NCBI GenBank assembly: GCA_032718475.1
Contig: JAUCBJ010000630.1
Coordinates: 1 to 64,000 of the forward strand
DNA length: 64,000 nucleotides
DNA from: Nemertoderma westbladi
Lineage: Eukaryota > Xenacoelomorpha > Nemertodermatida > Nemertodermatidae
Direction: 5' to 3'
Below are positions 11,311-21,964 of this stretch, piece by piece (position 1 is the stretch's first letter; the number at the start of each line of letters is the position of its first letter). A model generated the notes under the pieces. That model was not told where the DNA came from and searched no databases. It saw nothing but the letters and a program-made list of their open reading frames with translations. A program made the translations under genes and the position numbers.

Positions 11311-11904
11311 TTGAACCTTTCAGGAATTATGCAGGTTTGGAAATCTACAGTAACTACAGATTATTATGTAGGCGCGTTGTCCACCCCCCAGGATGAACTA
11401 GGAGAACACAGTATAAGGTCAGTAAAAATGGTGGCGATAAAGAACTTCGCTACCAGCCAAGTGGAACCTTATAACTGGGATGAGGACGATTTCACCCAAC
11501 AGCATGAGATACCTAGATTCAACACAGATTACCCTGGAGTGCAAATACTCATCGGCCAAAATGCGCATGAGGCGCTTGAGACATTGGAAAAACGGCCTGC
11601 TCAACCGCAACCACTGCAAACCTATGCGGGAAGAACTAGAGTAGGTTGGTACTTTACTGGACCTTCCCGTAGAACTCTCATGGAAAGGCTACCCAAAGAA
11701 CGAGTCTACCAGGTGAGTGAATGGGAAGATGAGATCAGTGAGGGAGACGACACACCTGAGGGAACACCATACTCCTCAGATAATGACGATATCCACCAAC
11801 TATTCGACGAGGAGAATACCATCGACCTCCTTACGGAAAATGAAACTTGGCAAAACCAAGTGAACCTATGTCACCTCATTCATCCAGCGGGACCAGTCGA
11901 TTGA
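11311..11904 (+). pseudogene. BEL/Pao protease to reverse-transcriptase linker
   Basis: This is the same frame as the preceding protease segment, continuing after the TAA at 11290. It includes the conserved Pao motif VQILIGQNA (the LIG of the A17/RT linker) and TRVGWYFTG, which aligns with the usual T-x-L-G-W-x-x-x-G step before the RT. An acidic stretch (SEGDDTPEG, DEEN) follows. It ends in a TGA next to a frame change; the RT continues in the +1 frame from 11918. Confidence 0.75.
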
Positions 11905-11917
11905 TTATAACGACGAA

Positions 11918-14905
11918 TTGAATGAAGTGATAGATCGTTACAACGCGAAGACTCACGATGAACACGCCGTACGATTCTTTACTCAAGAGGCTGTAGAGCC
12001 CAATTCCTATGATAAGGCCCTATCGTTAGAAGAAGAAAGTGCCAAGCAAATACAGGAAACGACTACACGTTTTCTTAAAGATCAAGGTAGGTATGAGATT
12101 GGTCTGCCTTTCCGACGGCGAGAACCCAATTTTATAAACAACCGACCCTTGGCGGAGAAGAGAATTGCGCAACTACATCGACGCCTTATGGCAAATGCTG
12201 CAGCTAAGGAGATGTACAACACCCAGCTGAAGAAATTCATTGACAAGGGATATGCGGAGCGAGTACCGGAAGGAACACCCATAACTGAGAGAACGTACTA
12301 TTTAACACATCATTACGTTCCCAAACCCGGTAAACCCAACGAAGTACGGGTAGTATTTGATGGCTCCGCCCTCTACATGGGCCAATCCCTTAACTCCGAG
12401 TTGTTGCCAGGACCCAACTTACTCCAATCCTTGTTGGGAATACTCTTAAGATTACGACAATATTCGATCGCTTTCACCTCTGATATAGAAGGCATGTTCT
12501 TACAAGTTAAGGTGCTGGATAGGGATCGAGACAGCCTACGATTTCTGTGGTGGCCTGAAGGAGACCTCAACCAGAAACCGGTGGAGTACTGGATGACCAT
12601 CCAGGCTTTTGGAATCATCTCGAGCCCTTCAAACGCCTGCTCAGTAGTGCATACCACTGCTGATGACAACCGGGATGCCTTCTCCAAAGAGGTTATCGAC
12701 AACATCAAATGGGATATATACATGGACGACAATTTAAAGTCCCTCCCATTGGTGGAAGAAGCCATTGATGTCGCCAAAGGAATGGTGGATTGCTTGAAAA
12801 GAGGTGGATTTCGATTAACTAAATTCACCAGCAACTCCCGTGAATTTCTGGAATCGATCCCGGTAGAAGACCGAGGAGTTAAAGATCTAGACCTAATCAA
12901 GGACGATCTTCCAGAAACCAAGACGCTTGGTTTGAAATGGGACACAGAGAGAGATATCCTGTTTTTCCAGCTAAAACACCGAGATAATCCAGTTCGGACT
13001 AAACGGATTTGTCTAAGTATCCTGAGCACTTATTTCGATCCATTGGGATTTATTAGCCCAGTTATATTGATTGCTCGGAGTTTAGTACAACAAATGTGGC
13101 TTGAAAACCACTCATGGGACGATCCACTTAAGGGAGAACTATTAAAGAAATGGATGAAATGGGAAGATTCTCTACCATCCATCGAGAACTTTATAATTTC
13201 CCGTTCATATTTTGGTCATGTTCTCCCCACGTATTCCTATCAACTCCATGTGTTTGGAGACGCCAGCGATATGGGAATAGGTATAGTAGCCTACCTGAGA
13301 GTTGAAACTCCGGATGGAATCAAGGTCGCCTTGGTTACCTCTAAGGCCTTGATAAACAACAAGTTGAAAGTTCCTCGAGCGGAGTTAAAGGTGGCTCTAT
13401 ACGCTACAGCCATCGGCCGGAATGTAACAGAACAGATCGACTATCCACTGGAGAAAACTGTCTATTGGACCGATGCTTTACTCGTGTTGGAGTATATAAC
13501 CAATGAAGTCTGTCAGTTCAGCGTCTTCGTTACCAACAGAGTAGCCATTATACTTAGTCGCACGAAGATAGATCAATGGAGACATTGCGCCAGGACGATT
13601 AATCCAGCCGACATCGCCTCCAGGGGAACAACTCCACAAGAACTGATAGATACTCCAGACTGGTTAGGTGGACCCGACTTCCTAAGCAAGGAAGAGGATG
13701 AATGGCCTCCTCATCTTACTACGGCGGAGATTAGACAAGCCAAGGGAGCGGAGAAAGTCAAACCTAAAACCCGGGCGAGTAAATCGAAGTTATTTAAACC
13801 CGTGATAGATCTGTCTGTATTACACACTTCCGGAGACGACACTTTGGATCCAAAACCCCCCGCCACTAATAAGTCTGTTGTGGAAATCAGAGAGAGAGAT
13901 TGGAAATCTGGAACACCAGACGTCTCGCAAGGACTCTCACCTCTCCTGCAGAGAGCGATACATCACTATAGTTCCTGGAATCGGCTCTGTAAGGCCGTTA
14001 CATATTTAAAGCGATGTTTTCATCATCACTACTCCAGGACGAAGACCACTAGTGATACCGCTCCACTGACATCTGCGCAGGTACATGTTGTTAAAGATCT
14101 TCCCAAATACAAGATATCAGACAGATTTCTGAAGGAGAAAATCAGTTACCAGGAGCATGAAGAAACCAATAAGCAGATACTGAGACTCCTGCAATGCTAT
14201 GAGGATTCCGATAAGTATTTCCTGTTGTTGAGAAATCCACAGATGCGCTTAAGGGATCGTTTCTCTAGCACAATGATAGATGGGTTAATACGTGTTGGAG
14301 GAAGACTAACTAATGCTCCATTATCCTTTGACACTGAGTTTCCCATACTCATTAGAAATCTTGAAATACAAATCAAGATGATTGTAGATGTTCACAGTAA
14401 GCTTTATCATGCTGGTAGAGAACGAGTTCTTAGCGAAATTCGAACTCGCTATTATTTTCATAAACCCCGTAGAGCTCTGAACCAAGTTCTTAGGAACTGC
14501 ATACCCTGTAGGAAAGCATTCAGTAGGCCTTTAACACAGCGAGAGGCAGAATTACCTAGGGAACGAGTAAGCTTCTATGAACCACCCTTCACAAATACCA
14601 GTGTGGATTTATTTGGCCCTATTGAGGTATATCGTGCTAGGACTATAGTTAAGAGATGGTGTGTCATCTTTGTCTGTATGACTTGTAGAGCTATCCATCT
14701 CGATATGGTGAACGATTTATCTACCAATAGCTTCATATTGAGCTTACGCCGACAGATCGCTCGCTTTGGAACTAGTAACACGATGAGACCTGATAAGGGA
14801 ACGAACTTCATTGGTGCCAACAATGAAATCATGGCTTATGTCAAAGATTGGAACCAAAGACAGGTGGACGATCAGCTAAGGGTAACAGCTTCTAGCTGGG
14901 GAGCC
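11918..14905 (+). pseudogene. BEL/Pao reverse transcriptase, RNase H and integrase
   Basis: This is the longest open stretch. The RT has VVFDGSA, TSDIEGMFLQV and the catalytic YMDD at 12719-12730. RNase H follows with VFGDASDMGIG (about 13250), PRAELKVAL and YWTDALLVL, then NPADIASRG, the usual end of the Pao RNase H. The integrase has an H-x(n)-H-x(n)-C-x2-C zinc-binding module (14390-14510) and the core with NTSVDLFGPI and DKGTNFIGANNE. The frame is lost at about 14905, just before the third catalytic integrase residue, so this copy is inactive. Confidence 0.92.
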
Positions 14906-15596
14906 CCACGCCCCTTGGTGGGGAGGAAGTTGGGAGAGATTAATCAGGAGCGTGAAGACCGCATTTCACTTTATAGTGCCGTGCCGCGCGTATCTCACCG
15001 ACGAACTTTTGCGGACGTTAATGGAGGAAATTGCCGCCTATCTCAACGAGAGACCGCTTATGCCAGTCTCATCGAGTCCCGATTCCCTGGAAGCGCTAAC
15101 ACCCGCACACTTCCTACTGAAGAAACCTGTAGCCATGCTCCCACGATCGGAAATCACGGACGGAGACGAATACTGCCGGCAAACTTGGCAACTTATGCAG
15201 TTGTTATCCGGTCGTTTCGCTGACCACTTCGAAAAACATTATCTGCCTACGCTACAACTTCGAACTATGTGGTTTGCGCAGCAAGAAAACGTCAGCGCAG
15301 GAGACATGGTCCTTATTGTGGAGTCAGATCTTCCACGTAAGTGGTGGCAGACAGGTCGTATCATCGAGACTCATATCTCAGATGATGGTTTGGTGCGATC
15401 GGTAGAACTCGTCGTCATGCGACGTAACTTTAAGAAACCGGGAATTGTCTTCGAGACGCAGCAGCTCAATCGCCCAGTTGGTCGTTTATGTTTACTGGAA
15501 AGAGACAGAGAAATCTCTGGAAACTATGGAAGGCAAGATACTCTTCCCACGACCACCTCCCTAATCCAACCAACATCCAGGGACTCCCCAACGTGA
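14906..15596 (+). pseudogene. BEL/Pao integrase end and DUF5641-like domain
   Basis: After the frameshift the integrase core resumes with WERLIRSVKTA, a strongly conserved Pao block. The next part contains LNERPLMPVS and LTPAHFLL, and the DUF5641-like chromodomain-type end with GDMVLIVE, WQTGRI and GLVRSVEL. A GTG at 14952 is not a real start; translation would come from the polyprotein. The stop is at 15594-15596. Confidence 0.85.
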
Positions 15597-15662
15597 CAGC
15601 GTCTGGAGTGGGTGTGTGACTATATTATTTCATATATTTTTATTATTTTTATATTTATGTAT

Positions 15663-15865
15663 GTGGGGCGAGCCACGAAGTTGGCGGAGCCTTAGCGAAT
15701 TGACACTGTTAGGGGGTGGGTCAATTTATGCAAATAGTTGTCGTTGTCGTCGTTGTCGTCGTCGGGGCGAGCCACGAAGTTGGCGGAGCCTTAGCGAATT
15801 GACACTGTTAGGGGGTGGGTCAATTTATGCAAATAGTTGTCGTCGTCGTCGTCGTTGTCGTCGTC
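15663..15865. repeat. 106-bp direct duplication with GTC-rich tails
   Basis: The sequence GGGGCGAGCCACGAAGTTGG through GTCAATTTATGCAAATAG occurs twice in tandem. Each copy is followed by a (GTC/GTT)n triplet run of 20-30 bp. The copies are nearly identical, so the duplication is recent. Confidence 0.9.
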
Positions 15866-17270
15866 GTTACGATTTTGACATGCTAATAACTTTGTCGGAT
15901 TTAAAGCTGCCAAGTTGAAAATTTGGAGGTATCAATATGAGCAAAAGTTGAGATTTTTGAGAGACTTTCAGACACCATCAGTGCAATGGTCTCCCGCTAG
16001 AGGGCCACATGTCTAAACATTAAATGCCCTCCCATTTCTTTGCTTTTAATCCGTTTAAGCTGAAACTTGGCAGATATGTATTAGACCATTAGCTGTGACT
16101 TTCAAAGGAGGCGAATCCATCTGCAGTTCTCCAGTCTGCCGCTAGAGGGCCAAAGGTCTGAAAGTGAAATCGTTGTCGTCGTTACGATTTTGACATGCTA
16201 ATAACTTTGTCGGATTTAAAGCTGCCAAGTTGAAAATTTGTATGTATCAATATGAGCAAAAGTTGAGATTTTTGAGAGACTTTCAGACACCATCAGTGCA
16301 ATGGTCTCCCGCTAGAGGGCCACATGTCTAAACATTAAATGCCCTCCCATTTCTTTGCTTTTAATCCGTTTAAGCTGAAACTTGGCAGATATGTATTAGA
16401 CCATTAGCTGTGACTTTCAAAGGAGGCGAATCCATCTGCAGTTCTCCAGTCTGCCGCTAGAGGGCCAAAGGTCTGAAAGTGAAATCGTTGTCGTCGTTAC
16501 GATTTTGACATGCTAATAACTTTGTCGGATTTAAAGCTGCCAAGTTGAAAATTTCTAGGTATCAATATGAGCTAAAGTTGAGATTTTTGAGAGACTTTCA
16601 GACACCATCAGTGCAATGGTCTCCCGCTAGAGGGCCACATGTCTAAACATTAAATGCCCTCCCATTTCTTTGCTTTTAATCCGTTTAAGCTGAAACTTGG
16701 CAGATATGTATTAGACCATTAGCTGTGACTTTCAAAGGAGGCGAATCCATCTGCAGTTCTCCAGTCTGCTGCTAGAGGGCCAAATGTCTGAAAGTGAAAT
16801 CGTTGTCGTCGTTATGATATTGACATGCTTATAACTTTGTCGAATTTAAAGCTGCCAAGTTGAAAATTTGTTTTGTTGAAAATCAGTTCAACAGTCACCC
16901 GCTATAGGACTACTTTATCCCTGAAAGTGAATAGATTCTCCCATCTCATTGATTTTAATCAGTTTAAGCTGAATCTTGCCATATATTCTGGACCACATGC
17001 TGCGTCTTTGTGGGGGGGGGGGGGGGGGAGATTTAATCGGTCTGCCGCTATACGACGAAATTTCTGAAAGTGAGATCCGTCTCTCATTTCGTTATCCGTT
17101 ATTCAAGATGAAACTTAGCCGATGTACGTATGTACTATTCATCCATAGGCTGTGTCTTTGTGGGGCTGGAGACCCTAATCCATCTTCAGTTCTCACTATA
17201 CCGCTAGAGTCAGAAATGTCTGAACAGAAATGAAAGAGGTAAAAAGTGATTAGGCGAAATCTGCTTAAAA
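15866..17270. repeat. 315-bp tandem array
   Basis: The phrase GTTACGATTTTGACATGC recurs at 15866, 16181 and 16496 and, diverged, at 16811: exactly 315 bp each. The first three units are almost identical; the fourth decays after about 60 bp into related sequence up to about 17270, including a poly(G) tract at about 17012. Each full unit contains two copies of CCGCTAGAGGGCC. There is no ORF. Confidence 0.95.
15994..16781. promoter_or_regulatory. Six regularly spaced CTCF-like core motifs
   Basis: CCGCTAGAGGGCC occurs at 15994, 16139, 16309, 16454 and 16624, with a one-base variant at 16769. Spacing alternates 145 and 170 bp because two lie in each 315-bp unit. The string fits the core of the bilaterian CTCF consensus (CC-N-S-Y-AG-R-K-GGC). 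The match is seen directly; that CTCF binds here is inference. Confidence 0.4.
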
Positions 17271-17352
17271 TTTGCTAATACAGTAATACTTTCAAATTAG
17301 TACTTAAATTAAATTTAAGTCACGTGCTGCGCGAAGGCCCCACTTCGTGTAT

Positions 17353-17831
17353 TATTATGTACTCTTATTATAATCGTTTTCTTTAATTTTATTTAGTAGA
17401 ATGTTGTTTTAGCGATTATCTAGTAGATTAGTGCAATATATATTAGTCTTATTACTTAATTACTTATATAATATATATTTAGTGCGACGGCGAGAAATAA
17501 CTCTTTTTCTCTTTCCTTACTGTCCGTATCATATTATAAATACGTGACTACAGTAAGATGAAATGTCCGTACTTATTAAAGTACAATAAAGCTCCTACTA
17601 TATTCAAGTATTATTGGTAAGTAGAGTATTAGGAATGCAAAATTCAGATCCTCGTGTCTCGGCTAAATCAAGCTCTGGGTAGACCTTGGAAACGACTTGC
17701 CTCTTCTCACTGACATTGCTTCTTGCAATATTGCTCTCATACCGTATATTAAATAATACATATAGTAGCGTGATGTCCCTTAAACAGTAGCGTAAAACGC
17801 AAAACAAATCTGTTAAACCCTTTGACCATCT
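17353..17831. other. AT-rich stretch, possible LTR remainder
   Basis: There are no ORFs of note. AATAAA at 17585-17590 in the context GTACAATAAAGCTCC resembles an LTR polyadenylation signal. This could be the distal part of the BEL/Pao 3' LTR, but without a 5' partner it is unproven. Confidence 0.35.
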
Positions 17832-18235
17832 GTAATTCTAGTCAATTAAGATATCGCGGCACCCACCGATATACTTGAAAGATAAAATTCTAGAATCAAT
17901 GGTTAACGTCCCCAGACCTGTTCTGGAATAAACCGGTGCCCATCTTAAATATTAACTATTAATATTTATAAAATCTGTCAAATAAATACAATAGAGTAAC
18001 CACTTACAAGTTAACTCTAGAAAATCTATAAATTAAAATCTGTAAAATTTTAGATCCTTTAAATTTCTAGTTTATTAAGATATCGTAGCACTTACCGATA
18101 CTCTTAAAAGGACAAATTTCCTAGAATTAAGGATCCTAGTCCCCAGACATGTTCTGGAATAAAATTATGTCTTTTTTAAGGATAAATAATAAAATTTACG
18201 GGAATAAATTTAAATTCATCTTTTTTAATGAATTT
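17832..18235. repeat. 229-bp diverged tandem duplication
   Basis: AAGATATCG occurs at 17848 and 18077. Both units continue with CACYYACCGATA, an AATTCTAGAAT-type palindrome, and GTCCCCAGACNTGTTCTGGAATAA. Spacing is 229 bp. The second unit has small indels. Confidence 0.85.
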
Positions 18236-18857
18236 GATAAATTGTCATTTTTATACAATTTATAACATTCCCAAAATTCCATTAATTAATAAATCATGGG
18301 AGCGGAGATTCACCCTATTAAGTGTATTAGTGTGCGAGAATCTCCCATATATAGTCAATAGCCGATAAAATTCATAAAATCATGTATAAGGGGGATATTG
18401 ACAATTAAAGAATTACTATTAAATAGCATCCCAGATCTGTATGCATGGGAATTACCCTAATTCTACTGCTAGCTTTCCATAATGTCACCATAGCAACAAC
18501 CACGCTAGAATTAGAAGCGAGTTAAAAGAACAATAGAAAGCTTGCCCCATTGAATAGCATAGGGAATAAATAGCACACTGCTAGTATCCAAGGATACATA
18601 ATAATAACGTGGCATTCTGGAAGGCACTTGACTAACGGACAAATGGCCCGAATGTGTACAATTTGTGACAGTTGTGTGGAATTTGTGCGTTTATAGGTGA
18701 ATGTTACTACTAAAGTGTGTTTACAGTAGCGAGTCGCAATTGTGAAAGTAGCCCTACCTCTGCAGTAAGAACCTGAAGTAAATCTAAGCCTTTGGGACGG
18801 ACAGTGGAGTGACTCGCGCTGGTTATTGTTGTCGTTGTGTAGCTACTACGTTGGCGA
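18236..18857. other. Leader upstream of the gag-like element, copy A
   Basis: No ORF. It contains GGGAGCGGAGATTC and its partial inverted counterpart GAGAATCTCCC (18299-18350). Homology between copy A and copy B begins only at 18858 (ACACAGCGACGACGG), so this upstream part is not shared with copy B. Confidence 0.4.
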
Positions 18858-18986
18858 AAAACACAGCGACGACGGTACATCGGCGCTGAGGATCTTGCAC
18901 TGTCCGGGGGCCGTGAGGGGTAGGCAGCGACGCCCGCTAGCCTAATTATAAACTCATTATAATATTGATAAACTCATATAGCAGCT

Positions 18987-19364
18987 ATGACTGAGTTGAT
19001 AGAAGATGATCTTGGTATCAGGGAGCGATATACTCTACCTTTACAAGCGTTTGTTGATAGCTTGATACCCGGCGACGCTAGTCCAACTACTACGGAGGAC
19101 GATGGTCATTATATCGAACCGCCGATGTCCCAGGAGCAACTTACGCTTGAATTGGACTATAGAAAATTCACCGCTCGCTATACGCATCATAATGGTACGT
19201 ATATGGACTTCTTAACTACTGGCCATCCTATCGATTTACACGATACGGACTATGTAGACATCGAAAGGGAAATGGTTTTATTTAAATATCATACCCAGCA
19301 AAGTCGGAATGATAAATCGAGAATAGAACACGAGAATTCTATTCGAAACCGACTCGAAAGATAG
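18987..19364 (+). CDS. Gag-like element copy A, acidic N-terminal module
   Basis: 125 residues, MTELIEDDLG...NRLER. The ATG lies 129 bp after the point where homology with copy B begins, and the sequence just before it (AAACTCATATAGCAGCT) is conserved in copy B, which supports this start. It is acidic, with a YRKFTARYTH segment and MDFLTTGHPIDLH in the middle. Copy B encodes the same module but runs 23 residues longer. In copy A a TAG follows the shared CGACTCGAAAGA and the two copies diverge. No known domain. The high protein identity with copy B suggests recent coding function. Confidence 0.6.
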   Translation: MTELIEDDLGIRERYTLPLQAFVDSLIPGDASPTTTEDDGHYIEPPMSQEQLTLELDYRKFTARYTHHNGTYMDFLTTGHPIDLHDTDYVDIEREMVLFKYHTQQSRNDKSRIEHENSIRNRLER

Positions 19365-20189
19365 AATGTGGAAGAAGGCTTGTAAAGACAAGTGGAGGAG
19401 AACCACTGGACACCAGACAGGAGAACCACCAGACATACGTTAATGTCCAGGGTCCATGATGTGAATAGTTTTCCCCGGGGCACGGGTGCTCGCGGGCAGT
19501 CTCCTTCGGGAGGCTGTAATTTTTTCTTACTTCATCGTCTTCCTGTAATTATTGTGATCAGTGTCGCAATTAAAGAGCAAGAATGAATGATGACGTAACG
19601 GAAAACATGTCCATCGTGGTATCTTATAGATACTACCATATATCCTTCCTCCTCCTTACTACTATTATCCCTCTATACATCGCTATTGAAGATACAACAT
19701 ACTTCGTCCCACCTTCTCTTCCCAACGTGCTCAGAGCTTTGGGAAACGATCGACCAATCATTGCCGTATCGTGGTATTGATTGTACCGCCTCTTACTAAA
19801 CCTCCCATCCCTTACTATTAATCTGGATGCTTATATTGGTGTCTGCACCTCTTGTCCATGTACCATTCTGTTGGTATTTACAATATCAACTTCCATCCCT
19901 CTTGTCATCGATTAGATAATCAACCACCAATAATTACCTTAAGTCCACGACCGTGATACAAGGACTGAAAGGACACGCGGATAGTCTGTGAACAACTGAT
20001 ACCATTATGTGTCATAAATCTGGTTGTTCACCTCCCTTAATAATTGGGGATAAATTCATTTGGAGATAGTCCTTGAATGATACATTCCCCTACTGAGATC
20101 GTATCTCTGAATATTTCAGAATGCGACATAAGTTTTCCCCTGCTCTCTACCATCAATGGCGTAAAACATATTAGGCATACAACAGGAAC
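19365..20189. other. Interval between ORFs of copy A
   Basis: All three forward frames are interrupted. A 65-residue ORF at 19583-19780 has a hydrophobic stretch (ISFLLLTTIIPLYIAI) and ends in PPSLPNVLRAL, and may be a decayed coding part. It has no counterpart in copy B. Confidence 0.3.
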
Positions 20190-21116
20190 ATGGAGAACAT
20201 TCCATATCCTTTCGTAGATACTCAGCTGATTGCTCCCTGGGCAGAAGGCCGAGGTTTCTTCCGCACTATGCATGCCAATACACCCAGCGGTATCACTAAA
20301 GTACAACGAACCTCCATCAGACATCTTGCCTTTCAAGAATACGGATGGAATTTCAAGGTTGGAAATCCTATCAACTACCAACAAGTATATGGAGATCATT
20401 ATTCTCGATTATACTTTGACGGACCATTGACCGCACCTGGCATCGTGTATAACTTTATGAGTGTTCCACTTCGTCCCTCCTTAGCTATATACACGATCTT
20501 TGAAAACGCCGCACTTGCCGGTTGGTTAGCCGATGTGTGCAGTCGTACTATACACGCCCATCCCTTAATACTTGGAACCAAACTCGCCAAGCTAGATGAA
20601 CACAATAAATTCATCCGCTTCGAATGTTTCAGGCGCTTTCTGACTCCGTTCCATAACGTTGATAGTCAGTTCAAAGACCGCGCTCTAACCAAGCTCAGCC
20701 TAAAAGACTCAGCAGCTGAGAAGTTAGACAGCGCTGGATTCGCCATTTTCAAGGATATTTGTATACAGAACTTACATTCCTCCGTTATACAAAGACCTCG
20801 AATACCCACGGGTTATTCTATCGTGGAAGTTCAGACAGTGGGTTCGCTTGAGGAGACAGCCACACCTACCTCAGCTATGCAATTGGAAGACGAACCAATA
20901 TGCTTAGAATCCGAGGAGATTCAGCCTACAGCGCCCCGGAGCAGCGACAACGACTACGTTTTGGAATGGTATCAGGTCCACAGTGTCTCACCGCATACGA
21001 CTATCGACACGCCAACTATGTTTCTCGAAAATGTTGCAGATTATGCGCATCGAGAGACCATCTCACCCCCATGGACTCAGACGTACCCTGCTCCTATTTC
21101 CACGAACAACCGGTGA
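20190..21116 (+). CDS. Gag-like element copy A, protein of unknown fold
   Basis: 308 residues from MENIPYPFVD. An in-frame stop lies just upstream at 20172, so this ATG is the first possible. The composition is globular (RTSIRHLAFQEYGW, FENAALAGWLADVC, KFIRFECFRRFLTPF). From about residue 220 it becomes acidic and Ser/Thr-rich (LEDEPICLESEEIQP). The last 70 residues overlap the next ORF, which lies in the -1 frame; the Cys/His-rich reading is in the downstream frame, so the real protein may switch frames near 20970. I recognise no family. It could be the capsid part of an unusual Gag. Confidence 0.55.
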   Translation: MENIPYPFVDTQLIAPWAEGRGFFRTMHANTPSGITKVQRTSIRHLAFQEYGWNFKVGNPINYQQVYGDHYSRLYFDGPLTAPGIVYNFMSVPLRPSLAIYTIFENAALAGWLADVCSRTIHAHPLILGTKLAKLDEHNKFIRFECFRRFLTPFHNVDSQFKDRALTKLSLKDSAAEKLDSAGFAIFKDICIQNLHSSVIQRPRIPTGYSIVEVQTVGSLEETATPTSAMQLEDEPICLESEEIQPTAPRSSDNDYVLEWYQVHSVSPHTTIDTPTMFLENVADYAHRETISPPWTQTYPAPISTNNR

Positions 21117-21964
21117 TGGAGATCTATTGTGCGTATTGCAGACTCAATAACTTGCACATTTTCGCAGTCTGCCCCCAATTTATGATTCAATGCCATCATT
21201 GTCAACTTAAAGGACATGCCAGTTTTGATTGCCCTTTTAACCGCGATCTGGAAAGCGTAGATGAAATGATTACACTACGCTACATCCAGGCTTGGGAAGC
21301 GAATGCGGATTTACATTGTGAGTCACGCCATCGTTATTACCCTGGACGCGCCTACGAAGGAGTTTATGCGTTCCATCCTTATCTATTCGCGTCTGTTGAA
21401 CAAAAATCCCGCACATCGAGTTACGAACTAATGAAGCGTGTTGGTGAGTGTATTTCAACCAAATTTGTTCGTAAATATCTCAGGAACATTAATCCTAACG
21501 ATATTAATTCCTATAACTTGAGCAACTTTATCCGTCAAGATCCGGAGTATGGCGATTTGTTTATCAACTCGCATCCAGAGTTACAGGAAGTGCATCGACG
21601 GCCCTACGAATATCGAGCCCGAGAATGCGAGTTGGAAAGAACCATTAAACCGAGGAAGTTTCTCACTACTCACGGTCCACCTACCGCTATCGTTCAGACG
21701 ACTCGTCAGGGACCAGTAGGAGCTGCTGTCCTAAAACGCGCTCTAAAGGCCATTAGACCTCGCTCCACTGAGGTTGATATCGATCAACCAGGTACCTCGA
21801 CCGGCGGATACACCGACTGTAATCCTAAACCTTCTGATGCAATTGTATTGCACCCTTCACCCAGGAGTTATAGCCCTCCTAGTAAAGTGGCTCGCCCCAA
21901 AGAGAAAAGGACTCTTGCTAGCCTCAAAAAACTGCGTAAACGCCGTCCGCACAAGAAAGACTAA
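20900..21964 (+). CDS. Gag-like element copy A, zinc-knuckle protein
   Basis: 354 residues. A first Cys/His region (KCCRLCASRDH, then PCSYFHEQ and YCAYCRLNNLH) is followed by a textbook C-x2-C-x4-H-x4-C knuckle, CHHCQLKGHASFDC (about 21190-21232). Then come about 130 residues with FVRKYLRNINPNDINSYNLS, a Pro/Ser-rich part and a strongly basic tail, KEKRTLASLKKLRKRRPHKK. Knuckle plus basic tail indicates nucleic-acid binding, as in Gag nucleocapsids. The first 30 residues are probably out-of-frame sequence; the natural N-terminus is likely reached by a frame change from the preceding ORF. Confidence 0.6.
   Translation: MLRIRGDSAYSAPEQRQRLRFGMVSGPQCLTAYDYRHANYVSRKCCRLCASRDHLTPMDSDVPCSYFHEQPVMEIYCAYCRLNNLHIFAVCPQFMIQCHHCQLKGHASFDCPFNRDLESVDEMITLRYIQAWEANADLHCESRHRYYPGRAYEGVYAFHPYLFASVEQKSRTSSYELMKRVGECISTKFVRKYLRNINPNDINSYNLSNFIRQDPEYGDLFINSHPELQEVHRRPYEYRARECELERTIKPRKFLTTHGPPTAIVQTTRQGPVGAAVLKRALKAIRPRSTEVDIDQPGTSTGGYTDCNPKPSDAIVLHPSPRSYSPPSKVARPKEKRTLASLKKLRKRRPHKKD

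Larger units (their letters stand above)
5842..15600 (+). mobile_element. Decayed BEL/Pao LTR retrotransposon
   Basis: The order of domains is that of BEL/Pao elements: a long Gag with coiled coil, DUF1759-like Gag core, zinc knuckle, A17-type aspartic protease, reverse transcriptase, RNase H, integrase and the DUF5641-like C-terminal domain. The coding capacity is broken by frameshifts near 7800, 10670, 11905 and 14905, by in-frame stops at 7898, 8003 and 11290, and by a nested transposon at 8137-9689. It cannot make an intact polyprotein. A GGAGTGGGTG purine-rich stretch before TGTGACTATATT at about 15613 may be the polypurine tract and start of the 3' LTR. I could not find a matching 5' LTR. 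Confidence 0.9.
15655..17352. mobile_element. Repeat unit bounded by GTGGGGC and GGCCCCAC modules
   Basis: The block opens with GTGGGGCGAGCCACGAAG and closes with CACGTGCTGCGCGAAGGCCCC then ACTTCGTG, which together look like imperfect inverted ends. Inside are a 106-bp duplication and a 315-bp tandem array. The AT-rich sequence on both sides (about 15600-15655 and 17353-17600) looks continuous in character, so the block may have inserted into the 3' LTR of the BEL/Pao element. Related modules occur near 1790, 29580 and 52455. It is unclassified. Confidence 0.5.

Noticed and set aside
12373..13029. 218-residue minus-strand ORF opposite the BEL reverse transcriptase
   Set aside because: The plus strand holds clear RT motifs over the same bases; the antisense frame shows no domain.
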